From CALLPQ01 sp039819545 (GTDB taxonomy: Bacteria > Pseudomonadota > Alphaproteobacteria > Caulobacterales > Parvularculaceae), in contig JBCBRS010000018.1 in NCBI GenBank assembly GCA_039819545.1, positions 1-52,773 on the forward strand: a stretch of DNA of 52,773 bases, in the 5' to 3' direction. Positions within the stretch are counted from its first letter, which is position 1; each line of letters begins with the position of its first letter. The translations under genes and the position numbers were made by a program. The notes below the pieces were generated by a model, which worked only from the letters and a program-made list of their open reading frames with translations, was not told the origin of the DNA and did not search any database. Positions 35,764 to 43,292 of this stretch are shown here, one piece after another.

Positions 35764-36624
35764 GTGAGTCGCCATCACTGGTTTTCCTTTTTCGCCATTG
35801 TTTTGGGGGCGATCACCCTGAGCGGCGCCACCGTGCCAGCGGCGCAGGCGCAATTTGTGCTGGAACCGTTAAGAGCGGTTCTGGATGAAGACACCCGCGA
35901 GGCAGAGTTTACCATTCTCAATACCGCAGACCGATTGCTGCAGGTTAATGTCTCCATGCTGGATCTGGAGGCAACGCTAGAGGGCTACCGCCCTGCAGCG
36001 CCTGCACACCGCGCAGCGATCAGCGCCGCGCCGTGGCTTACGCTGTACCCGGCCACACTCTCGCTGGAGCCGGGCGCGCGGCAGAAAATCCGCGTGCGCT
36101 TGCGCGCAAGATCATCGCAGGCGATTGGCCATGAACGGCGCACCCATCTTTATGTGGAGGCTGGCCCGCCGCGCGCTGGCATCCGCAAGGTAAGCGATAC
36201 CGGCATCGGCCTTGATCTGAGCGTTGGGGTCTCCGTCCCGGTTCTGGTACGCCCGGCCTCCATTGCGGCGCCTGCGTCAGTGGTCAGCACCGAAGGGGCG
36301 ATCAGGTTTGCCGAAACAACCCTCGTCCGAGCGGAGGATGGATCAATCCTGCTCTCCTCGCTGCTTGCCCCGGCCCACGATGGGCTGGCAAGCAAAAAGG
36401 CACCGCAGCGATCGGTCTATGGGGCGGTTTGCGTGGCTGGCCCATCGCTCCCAGCACCCGCCTGCCTCCAGAATATTGCGCTTTATCCCGATGCGCCGGG
36501 ACGCCGCGTTTCGGTAGACTTGAAGACCGAGGCGCTTTTTCCCGGGACCTATCACCTGACCTATAAGGGGCGCGCCGAGGATGCAGGCCAGACGCTCGCC
36601 GCCGAAGACTTCCGGATAAAGTGA
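35764..36624 (+). CDS. PapD-like periplasmic pilus/fimbrial chaperone
   Basis: 286 residues from GTG 35764, which has GAGGGG 6 nt upstream. A Sec signal (FFAIVLGAITLSG...AAQA) precedes an immunoglobulin-like domain with LRAVLDEDTREAEFTILNTAD and a C-terminal half with AIRFAETTLV and PGTYHL. The region LEPGARQKIRVRLRA resembles the chaperone G1-F1 edge. No usher or pilin gene is adjacent, so it is an orphan chaperone, perhaps serving a spore-coat-U-like or other secreted fibre encoded elsewhere. Confidence 0.65.
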   Translation: MSRHHWFSFFAIVLGAITLSGATVPAAQAQFVLEPLRAVLDEDTREAEFTILNTADRLLQVNVSMLDLEATLEGYRPAAPAHRAAISAAPWLTLYPATLSLEPGARQKIRVRLRARSSQAIGHERRTHLYVEAGPPRAGIRKVSDTGIGLDLSVGVSVPVLVRPASIAAPASVVSTEGAIRFAETTLVRAEDGSILLSSLLAPAHDGLASKKAPQRSVYGAVCVAGPSLPAPACLQNIALYPDAPGRRVSVDLKTEALFPGTYHLTYKGRAEDAGQTLAAEDFRIK

Positions 36625-36683
36625 CGCAGCACTCAAGGGTTTTCGGCAAGAACTTTATCCCATCCCGCGCCGTAGTTTCTTTC

Positions 36684-37076
36684 ATGAAAGAAAATGCCCC
36701 AAGCCTAACCGTTTTTTTCGATGGCAGTTGCCCGCTGTGCCGCCGGGAAATCGGCTTTTACCAGCGCCGCCGCGGCGCAGACGCCATCGCGTGGGTTGAT
36801 CTCACCGATTCCGATCAAGGGTCCGTGGATGCCGAGCTCGGCGGTGATCTCACCTGCGAAGCGGCCATGGAGCGCTTTCATGTGCGTGAGCCAAATGGCA
36901 CGCTAAAGGACGGCGCCGCCGGGTTCGTGGCCCTATGGAAAGCGCTGCCCAATTTTCGTTGGTTAGGTCGCCTCGTCAGTATACCACCAATTCTATGGAC
37001 AGCGGAAAAGGCTTATAATGCGTTTCTGAAGATCCGTCCCCATATGCAAGCGATGGCCCGGACGCAAGCCACGTAG
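36684..37076 (+). CDS. DCC (DUF393) thiol-disulfide oxidoreductase-like protein
   Basis: 130 residues from ATG 36684; an earlier in-frame GTG overlaps the chaperone stop. The family motif FDGSCPLCRREI (DxxCPLC) is near residue 14, followed by a helical C-terminal region with FVALWKALP and LWTAEKAYNAFLKIR. Members have a thioredoxin-like fold and uncertain function. It follows the chaperone on the same strand by 59 bp; converges with coq7. Confidence 0.85.
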   Translation: MKENAPSLTVFFDGSCPLCRREIGFYQRRRGADAIAWVDLTDSDQGSVDAELGGDLTCEAAMERFHVREPNGTLKDGAAGFVALWKALPNFRWLGRLVSIPPILWTAEKAYNAFLKIRPHMQAMARTQAT

Positions 37077-37173
37077 CCGACCTGCAAAGGGAGTTCGGGG
37101 TTCACCCTTACCAATTTCGGTGGGCGAGGCCGACATTGGCCTTTCCCGTAGACAATGCGTTTGCGGCGATGGC

Positions 37174-37779
37174 TCAGATATACCGAGCCGCAGCCACCGC
37201 CGACTGAGAGCCCCAACCCACCAGTTTTGTCCACAGCGTCACGAGAGGCCCGCTGCCTGTCGATGGCTCCTGCCCGTTTCCGGCAAGGCTTCCCGCTTCA
37301 TCGCGGTGGTGCTGCTCATCAGCCTGACAGATTTCCAGGAGATTTTTCAGATCCGCGTACCGATCAATTTTATCAAGATAATCAATTTGTTCCTGATAAT
37401 GATGATCCACGAAGGTCTCCACCGCCTCAATGGTTTTGAAAACAAGGCGCGGGCCAACCAGCGCGGGCAGAAAGCCCGTCATCCAGCCCGCCAGCTTCCA
37501 GACCGGGATCAAGCGCGAGCGTTTTTCCTTGGGCAGGATCGCTTCAATCAATTTCAAATGCTGGCTTTCGGTCGCAAGATGATCCTGCGCAAAGGCCACA
37601 ACCTTTGGGTCGCGGCTCACAGCCAGGATACCGCGATAGATATAAACCGCGCCGGTCTCCCCGGCGTGATCGGTCCGCAAATCGCCAACCACGCGGGTAT
37701 CGCTTTGCCAACCCGGTGAAATGGACTGCGCATCAATCTGAAAACTTGGGGCTGGCCCGTCGAGGGTCATTTCGCTCAT
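37174..37779 (-). CDS. coq7: Demethoxyubiquinone hydroxylase (Coq7)
   Basis: 201 residues from ATG 37779, with GGAGAG just upstream. Carboxylate-bridged diiron residues: LRTDHAGETGAVYIYRG, TESQH (ExxH), IEAVETFVDHHY and ADEQHH (ExxH). It performs the last ring hydroxylation of ubiquinone synthesis and needs O2, so the cell respires aerobically with ubiquinone. The neighbourhood does not include other ubi genes apart from the more distant Coq10-like gene. Confidence 0.93.
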   Translation of the reverse strand: MSEMTLDGPAPSFQIDAQSISPGWQSDTRVVGDLRTDHAGETGAVYIYRGILAVSRDPKVVAFAQDHLATESQHLKLIEAILPKEKRSRLIPVWKLAGWMTGFLPALVGPRLVFKTIEAVETFVDHHYQEQIDYLDKIDRYADLKNLLEICQADEQHHRDEAGSLAGNGQEPSTGSGPLVTLWTKLVGWGSQSAVAAARYI

Positions 37780-38079
37780 GCGACTCTCCAAAATCTGATT
37801 GGGTGAGATATAAGGACCAGCGCGCAGACTTCACCGTGGCGCAATGTCACCAGCGCCAACGGGGCGATGACGTGCGCTGAAGCGCAAGAAGGAGACTGTC
37901 TGAACGCTTAGCCAAATTCAACCATCACTGTCACGCCCCGTCTGGAACGATTGATCTCTTGTTGTTGTTTGTCCTGCGCTCTATGCAACGCGTGTCCGAC
38001 GCGACGCTTGGGCAAAGCAACGCCGCCGCCGCGCCCACCTGAGCGCCCATCACCATCGTCATCACATGAGGAGACTTTC
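37780..38079. promoter_or_regulatory. Divergent intergenic region, coq7/bdhA
   Basis: 300 bp between divergent start codons. I see no gene or recognised operator in it. A GAGGAGA Shine-Dalgarno lies just before the bdhA ATG. Only very short frames are present. Confidence 0.4.
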
Positions 38080-38862
38080 ATGAGCCCCCCCCTGAACGCC
38101 GTGATCACCGGGTCCACCAGCGGGATCGGCCTCGGCATCGCCGAAGCCTTTGCCAAAGCGGGCATGAACGTCATGCTGAATGGCTTTGGCGACAAGGATG
38201 AGATTGAAGCAAACCGCGCCCGCCTCGCTGATACGCACAATACGGACGTGCGCTACAACGGCGCCGATATGACCAAGCCCGACGAGATCGAGGCGCTGAT
38301 GAATGAGACAGCGAGTGCGTTCGGCCAGGTCGATGTTGTCGTCAACAATGCGGGTATCCAACATGTTTCCGCCGTGGAGGAATTTCCCGGCGGAAAATGG
38401 GATGCCATTATTGCAATCAATCTGTCGTCCGCCTTTCACACGACGCGCGCAGTATTTGGCGCCATGAAAGAGCGCGGCTTTGGCCGGATCATCAATGTCG
38501 CCTCCGCCCACGGTCTTGTGGCCTCCCCCTATAAATCGGCATATGTGGCCGCCAAGCACGGCATGATCGGCCTCACAAAAACGCTTGCCCTGGAAGGGGC
38601 GGAGCATGGGGTAACGGTGAACGCCATTTGCCCCGGCTATGTGAAGACACCGCTCGTGGAAAAACAAATCCCCGATACGGCAAAAGCCCGCAACATGAGC
38701 GAGGACGAAGTCATCGAAAAAGTGATCCTCGCCTCGCAACCCACCAAGAAATTTGTGGAGCTGGAGGAGATCGGTGCGCTCGCCACCTTCCTCACCTCGC
38801 GCAGTGCGGACTCGATCACCGGTGCCGCCTTGCAGATTGATGGCGGTTGGGTCGCTCAGTGA
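38080..38862 (+). CDS. bdhA: 3-hydroxybutyrate dehydrogenase
   Basis: 260 residues; short-chain dehydrogenase. The cofactor motif is ITGSTSGIGLGIAEAF, NNAGIQH lies near residue 90, and the Ser-Tyr-Lys triad runs through VASAHGL and SAYVAAKHG. The C-terminus NAICPGYVKTPLV...QIDGGWVAQ is typical of BdhA. It interconverts 3-hydroxybutyrate and acetoacetate in PHB turnover. GAGGAGA precedes the ATG. Its TGA overlaps the patatin ATG (TGATG), so translation is coupled. Confidence 0.93.
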   Translation: MSPPLNAVITGSTSGIGLGIAEAFAKAGMNVMLNGFGDKDEIEANRARLADTHNTDVRYNGADMTKPDEIEALMNETASAFGQVDVVVNNAGIQHVSAVEEFPGGKWDAIIAINLSSAFHTTRAVFGAMKERGFGRIINVASAHGLVASPYKSAYVAAKHGMIGLTKTLALEGAEHGVTVNAICPGYVKTPLVEKQIPDTAKARNMSEDEVIEKVILASQPTKKFVELEEIGALATFLTSRSADSITGAALQIDGGWVAQ

Positions 38863-39974
38863 TGGCCACCAAAAGCGCCCCAAACAAACCGACCAGAAAG
38901 AAAGCAGCGCGCGGGGCCACCAAACCCCGCGCTGGCGCCGTCAAAACCCGCAAGATCAGTCTCGCCCTCCAAGGCGGCGGGGCCCACGGGGCCGTGACCT
39001 GGGGCGTCCTTGACCGTCTGCTTGAAGATGACCGCATCGACACCAACGCCATTTCCGGCACCAGTGCCGGCGCGTTAAACGCCGTTGCCGTGGCCTATGG
39101 CCTGCACCTTGACGGGTGCGCCGGCGCCCGCGCCAAGCTTGACGAATTATGGTCCGCAATTTCGCGGTCCGGCCAACTTTTCAGCCCCATCAAACGCACC
39201 CCCCTCGACATGATCATGGGCGGCTACAATCTTGATAGCTCCCTCTCCTACCAGTTTTTTGACACCCTCACCCGGACCTTCTCGCCCTATCAGCTTAACC
39301 CTTTTGATTTCAATCCGCTGCAAGACGTGATGGCCGATGTGATCGATTTTGACCGCTTGCGCACCTGCACCAATGTCAATCTCTATCTCAGCGCAACGAA
39401 TGTCCGTACCGGGAAAGTTCAGGTTTTTGAAACGAAGGATGTGAGCCTGGAGGTTGTTGCCGCGTCAACCTGCCTGCCTTTTATCTTCAAAGCGGTGGAA
39501 ATTGACGGCGAGCATTACTGGGATGGGGGTTATATGGGCAATCCGGTGCTGTTCCCATTTTTCTATACCGAAGACAGCAACGATATCGTGGTCGTTCACG
39601 TCAACCCGCTCACCCGCGATGATGTCCCCACCACGGCCCCCGACATCATGAACCGCATCAACGAAATCAGCTTTAACTCATCGCTCCTACGCGAGTTTCG
39701 CGCCATAAACTTTGTACACAAACTGTTGAAAGAAGGCTGGATTAAGGATGACTATGTGGACCGGCTCAGCGATGTACGCGTCCATTCGATCCGCAGCGAC
39801 CAGTCCCTCGATGATCTGTCCGTGGCCAGCAAATTCAATACCGAATGGGAGTTCCTTAACCAGTTGAAAGATAGAGGCCGCCAGATTGCGGACCAATGGC
39901 TGGCCGAACACTTCGATGCTGTGGGCACACGCTCGTCAGTGGACCTGCGCGAAATTTTTGACAGTACCCATTAG
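38862..39974 (+). CDS. Patatin-like phospholipase coupled to bdhA
   Basis: 370 residues from ATG 38862. After a basic Lys/Arg-rich leader come the patatin motifs: LALQGGGAHGAVTWGVLD (oxyanion GGGAHG), nucleophile Ser in GTSAG near residue 65, and catalytic Asp in WDGGYMGNP near 225. No signal peptide, so cytosolic. The bdhA-patatin pairing recurs in alphaproteobacteria (recalled), suggesting a role at polyhydroxybutyrate granules or lipid turnover. It differs from the lipoprotein patatin at 0.2-1.5 kb. Repeat array 3 begins 10 bp after the stop. Confidence 0.9.
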   Translation: MATKSAPNKPTRKKAARGATKPRAGAVKTRKISLALQGGGAHGAVTWGVLDRLLEDDRIDTNAISGTSAGALNAVAVAYGLHLDGCAGARAKLDELWSAISRSGQLFSPIKRTPLDMIMGGYNLDSSLSYQFFDTLTRTFSPYQLNPFDFNPLQDVMADVIDFDRLRTCTNVNLYLSATNVRTGKVQVFETKDVSLEVVAASTCLPFIFKAVEIDGEHYWDGGYMGNPVLFPFFYTEDSNDIVVVHVNPLTRDDVPTTAPDIMNRINEISFNSSLLREFRAINFVHKLLKEGWIKDDYVDRLSDVRVHSIRSDQSLDDLSVASKFNTEWEFLNQLKDRGRQIADQWLAEHFDAVGTRSSVDLREIFDSTH

Positions 39975-39983
39975 GGGTAGCAG

Positions 39984-40161
39984 ACCCGGGAACTGTTGAG
40001 GCATCCTCCGTGCCCAAATTACGAGACCCCGGATCAAGTCCGGGGATACGGTGTATGTGTCTTAGCTTATTGCCGTATTCCCGGGCAAGCGCAGCGCCGA
40101 CCCGGGATCTGTTGAGGCATTCTCCGTACCTCAATGAATAGACCCCGGATCAAGTCCAGAG
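39984..40161. repeat. Array 3 of palindromes A and B (two degenerate units)
   Basis: A half A element at 39984, B at 40027-40045, a full A at 40077 and a mutated B at 40143-40161 (right arm TCCAGAG). The same linkers as arrays 1 and 2 are present. It fills the gap between the convergent patatin and lolD genes. Confidence 0.88.
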
Positions 40162-40177
40162 CTACGGAGTAAAACCC

Positions 40178-40858
40178 TCAAGCTGCCGCCGCAACCAACA
40201 CGCCCTGATCAATAGACACCGTGAGGTCCATGCGTTTCGCTAAGTCCCGGTCATGGGTGGCGATCAGCGCAGCCAACCCCTCGCTCTTTACCAGATCAAG
40301 CAGCGCGGCAAAAACTTCATCGGACGTTTGGGTGTCGAGATTGCCAGTGGGTTCATCCGCAAGCAGAATTTTTGGCCGGTTGGCAAGCGCGCGCGCGATC
40401 GCGGTGCGTTGTTGCTCACCGCCGGAAAGCTCCCCAGGCTGATGGTGCAAGCGTTCACCAAGACCCATGAGGGAAAGGAGTCGCGCCGCTTCGTCCTCAG
40501 CGGCCGATTTCGACTGGCCCGCAATCAATTGCGGCAACGCCACATTACCGAGGGCATTAAACTCCGGTAGCAAATGGTGAAACTGATACACAAACCCGAT
40601 TTCATCGCGGCGGATCAATGTGCGCTCGCGATCAGGCAACGCACCGGTGGCCCGCCCATTGACGATCACATCGCCCGCCGTTGGCGCCTCCAATAGGCCT
40701 GCAATATGCAACAGCGATGACTTACCGGAGCCCGATGGGCCGAGCAGCGCTACGGTCTGCCCCGCCATTAGGGAAAAATTGATTTTCTCAAAAATGGTCA
40801 GCGTGCCGAACCGCCGGGTAACATCCGTCAGTTCCAGAACTGGTGTATGATCACTCAT
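40178..40858 (-). CDS. lolD: Lipoprotein-releasing system ATPase LolD
   Basis: 226 residues; ABC ATPase with Walker A GPSGSGKSS, signature LSGGEQQR, Walker B ILLADEP and switch His in ATHD. With LolC it extracts outer-membrane lipoproteins from the inner membrane and hands them to LolA. Its ATG overlaps the LolC stop by 8 bp. Confidence 0.93.
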   Translation of the reverse strand: MSDHTPVLELTDVTRRFGTLTIFEKINFSLMAGQTVALLGPSGSGKSSLLHIAGLLEAPTAGDVIVNGRATGALPDRERTLIRRDEIGFVYQFHHLLPEFNALGNVALPQLIAGQSKSAAEDEAARLLSLMGLGERLHHQPGELSGGEQQRTAIARALANRPKILLADEPTGNLDTQTSDEVFAALLDLVKSEGLAALIATHDRDLAKRMDLTVSIDQGVLVAAAA

Positions 40859-42188
40859 AGCGCAGCGCCTCCACCGGATCGAGTTCTGCCGCTCTCCACG
40901 ACGGGTACAGCGTCGACAGCACCGACATCAACAAGGCCCAGCCCACGATGAAAATCGTCTCCACAATTTGCACCTCGGCCGGCACCTCCGAAAAGAAATA
41001 GATTTGACTACTGAATAAATCGATATTCAACCGGTCGGACAGAAACCGCTCAATACCGGCAATGTTATAGGTGAAGAAAACCCCGAGAATGACACCGGCG
41101 AGCGTGCCCAAAATGCCGATGGCCGACCCGGAGATAAAGAAGATCCGCATGATCGCGCCCTTGGTCGCGCCCATGGTACGCAGAACAGCAATGTCGCCAG
41201 TCTTGTCCTTCACCAGCATGATCAGTCCCGTGATGATATTCAGCGCCGCCACGGCAACAATAAGCGATAGGATGATCCGGACCATGCCCCGCTCAATTTT
41301 AAGCGCGTTAAAGAACGCCCCATGGATTTGCCGCCAGTCGCGAACCGTATACCCGCTCGCCGCCTGTTCAATTTGCGGCAGGACGGGATCAATCCTGTCC
41401 GGGTCATCAACACGCATCTCAATCTTTTGCACCGCCATCCCATACCGAAAAAACAGCTGCGCCTGATCCAGCGGCATAAAGATGTAGAGGCCATCAAACT
41501 CGGAGTTATCGACGCTATAAACCGCGCCCACGCGGTAGTTCTTCTTAGTGATGGTGGGCCCAAACGCGGTCTCCGCCCCTTTGCCGGAGATCAGTTGCAC
41601 AAAGTCACCGGCACGCACCCCAAGACGATAGGAAAGCCCGGTGCCAATGATCACTTCATCGGGCTTGTCGGGGGCGGTCTGAAAGCTGTCATAACTGCCG
41701 GAGCGGATGGCACCGGGCAGCGTCAACACCTCCCGTTCGAGCAGATTTTCCTTTGAAATGCCCACCACCACGGCGCCCGTCTCCCCGGACGAAGAGGTGA
41801 TGTAAACCGGCGCCTGAATGATTGGCGCGGCATTTTTCACTGCCGGAATGGCAGCAAGCCGCGTGGCGAGGCGGTCATAGTCCGTGATCGGCTCAAAGGC
41901 TTCCACAAACACGTGGCCATTGAGCCCCAGAAGTTGATCGAGAAGCTTGGCGCGAAAGCCCTGCATCACCGCCATGACAACAATCAGGACCGCCACGGCC
42001 AACATGATCCCGCCAAAAGCGATGCTGGAGATCAACGAGACCCCCCGGCCCGACCGCGTTGCCCCAAGGTAACGCCGCGCTACCATCCATTCAAAAAAGG
42101 AGAATGGCGCCTGTCGGCGTTTGGCTGGCGCGGCGGGTAAGGAGGCCGCCTGACCGGGATTGATGGGAGAAGACGAGGCCTCACTCAT
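40851..42188 (-). CDS. lolC: Lipoprotein-releasing system permease LolC/E
   Basis: 445 residues from ATG 42188 (a TTG two codons earlier is unlikely). An N-terminal Pro/Ala-rich leader is followed by FEWMVARRYLGA and the first helix (SIAFGGIMLAVAVLIVVMAVM), a large periplasmic domain and three C-terminal helices with MRIFFISGSAIGILGT, the FtsX-type layout. Alphaproteobacteria often carry one LolC/E-type permease working as a homodimer with LolD, which suits this two-gene operon. Confidence 0.92.
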   Translation of the reverse strand: MSEASSSPINPGQAASLPAAPAKRRQAPFSFFEWMVARRYLGATRSGRGVSLISSIAFGGIMLAVAVLIVVMAVMQGFRAKLLDQLLGLNGHVFVEAFEPITDYDRLATRLAAIPAVKNAAPIIQAPVYITSSSGETGAVVVGISKENLLEREVLTLPGAIRSGSYDSFQTAPDKPDEVIIGTGLSYRLGVRAGDFVQLISGKGAETAFGPTITKKNYRVGAVYSVDNSEFDGLYIFMPLDQAQLFFRYGMAVQKIEMRVDDPDRIDPVLPQIEQAASGYTVRDWRQIHGAFFNALKIERGMVRIILSLIVAVAALNIITGLIMLVKDKTGDIAVLRTMGATKGAIMRIFFISGSAIGILGTLAGVILGVFFTYNIAGIERFLSDRLNIDLFSSQIYFFSEVPAEVQIVETIFIVGWALLMSVLSTLYPSWRAAELDPVEALRYE

Positions 42189-42763
42189 GGACAAATACTC
42201 TTTGCTGAACCTTGTGGGCGGGGATTACCGACGCGGCGCCGCACCGGCAACGGCAATAGCCTTGTTTCGGGCAAAAGCCAAAGGGCTGGGCGATTGGTTT
42301 AAGACCTTTCGGTGTCCCCAGGCGCCAAAGAGGATAAAGACCCCGCGTCTTCTTCTACGAATTGCGACCCTTACGATTGAATAGAGTTTATCACACACAC
42401 CACCGTCACCACTATTCGGGACATGACCAGCCTGCCAGCGCACTCTACTGAAATCAGGTCTTTCGAAGGGGGGATCCTGACCGGTGACACCTGGACAGGA
42501 AGGTGCTGTTTGCCAGCGCGTGGGTGGGGAGAGACTACGCGCCGCGGCAAACAGCACCGCCTTCGGATCGCACGGTCCCAGGCAGGCACAGCCAACACCT
42601 TTCCAAAGGGCAGCCTAAAAGTCGCGCGGCGGGCTGGAACTTGACCCATTGTGCCCATATTGCCGACATGATTAACATCGATACTTGCGAAACAGGCAGC
42701 GCACCCGCGCGATGCCCTCTCGTTGCGTTTTCCTGCTCAGCCCCCTTTTTGAAAGGACAAACC
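42189..42763. other. 575-bp intergenic region with a long RNA-like hairpin
   Basis: This lies between the leftward lolC start and the glycine-zipper gene. Frames within it lack start signals. It contains the imperfect 57-nt hairpin at 42502-42558 and the promoter of the downstream gene (AAAGGA Shine-Dalgarno at 42752-42757). No known RNA family is recognised. Confidence 0.5.
42502..42558 (+). ncRNA. Candidate structured RNA hairpin
   Basis: The 13-nt arm GGTGCTGTTTGCC (42502-42514) pairs perfectly with GGCAAACAGCACC (42546-42558). Inside, GCGCGT (42516-42521) pairs with ACGCGC (42537-42542) across a 1/3-nt internal loop. The 15-nt apical loop is purine-rich and includes GGGGAGAG, like a Shine-Dalgarno. 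No T-run follows, so it is not a standard terminator. It could be a small RNA, a 5' leader element or a DNA cruciform. Confidence 0.4.
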
Positions 42764-43141
42764 ATGAAAGCCCTGATGATCCCCGCCGCCTGTCTTGGCC
42801 TCCTCGGCACAGCTTGCACCGCCACCGGTACCGCCGAGCGTAACGCCCTTTATGGTGCTGCCGCCGGAGCCGCCGCAGGTGCCATTGCCGGTGAAGTGAT
42901 CGCCGGTCGCCCGGGCCAGGGCGCTGCCATTGGTGCTGGCGTCGGGGCTGTTACCGGTGCCGTTGTTGGATGTAATCGCGCCGGTGACTGCTTCGGGCGG
43001 GCCCGCAAGCACAATGACCGCCGCTATGACCGGTATAGCGATCGGTATTATTATACTGATCCGCAGACCAACGATACCTACTGGGAAGATGGCACCCTGC
43101 GCGGCAGAGGCCGCCCGGCAAGGCGTGGTCGTCGATACTGA
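42764..43141 (+). CDS. Glycine-zipper domain protein, probable exported/lipoprotein
   Basis: 125 residues from ATG 42764 (AAAGGA 7 nt upstream). The signal peptide ends LLGTAC; Gly at -3 is atypical, so lipidation is uncertain. Residues about 30-70 are a glycine zipper (YGAAAGAAAGAIAGEVIAG and a second G-rich helix), the membrane-inserting hairpin seen in small envelope proteins. The C-terminus is Arg/Tyr/Asp-rich. Function unknown; an envelope-stress role is typical of relatives. A terminator follows. Confidence 0.72.
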   Translation: MKALMIPAACLGLLGTACTATGTAERNALYGAAAGAAAGAIAGEVIAGRPGQGAAIGAGVGAVTGAVVGCNRAGDCFGRARKHNDRRYDRYSDRYYYTDPQTNDTYWEDGTLRGRGRPARRGRRY

Positions 43142-43167
43142 CGACATTTGCCAAGCTATTAGCAGAC

Positions 43168-43196
43168 AAAGGACTCCCCTCGGGGAGCCCTTTTTT
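43168..43196 (+). terminator. Rho-independent terminator after the glycine-zipper gene
   Basis: The hairpin AAAGG-A-CTCCCC/GGGGAG-C-CCTTT has a two-base loop and a run of six or more T (43191-43196). It lies 27 bp past the stop. Confidence 0.88.
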
Positions 43197-43292
43197 GAAC
43201 TGCAAAAAGCAATCATCACTCATCGCATTGATTTTGCCTTTCTGTCTTTATAGCATCCCCAAGTCGAAAGAATTTCGAAAGGGATAAAGATC

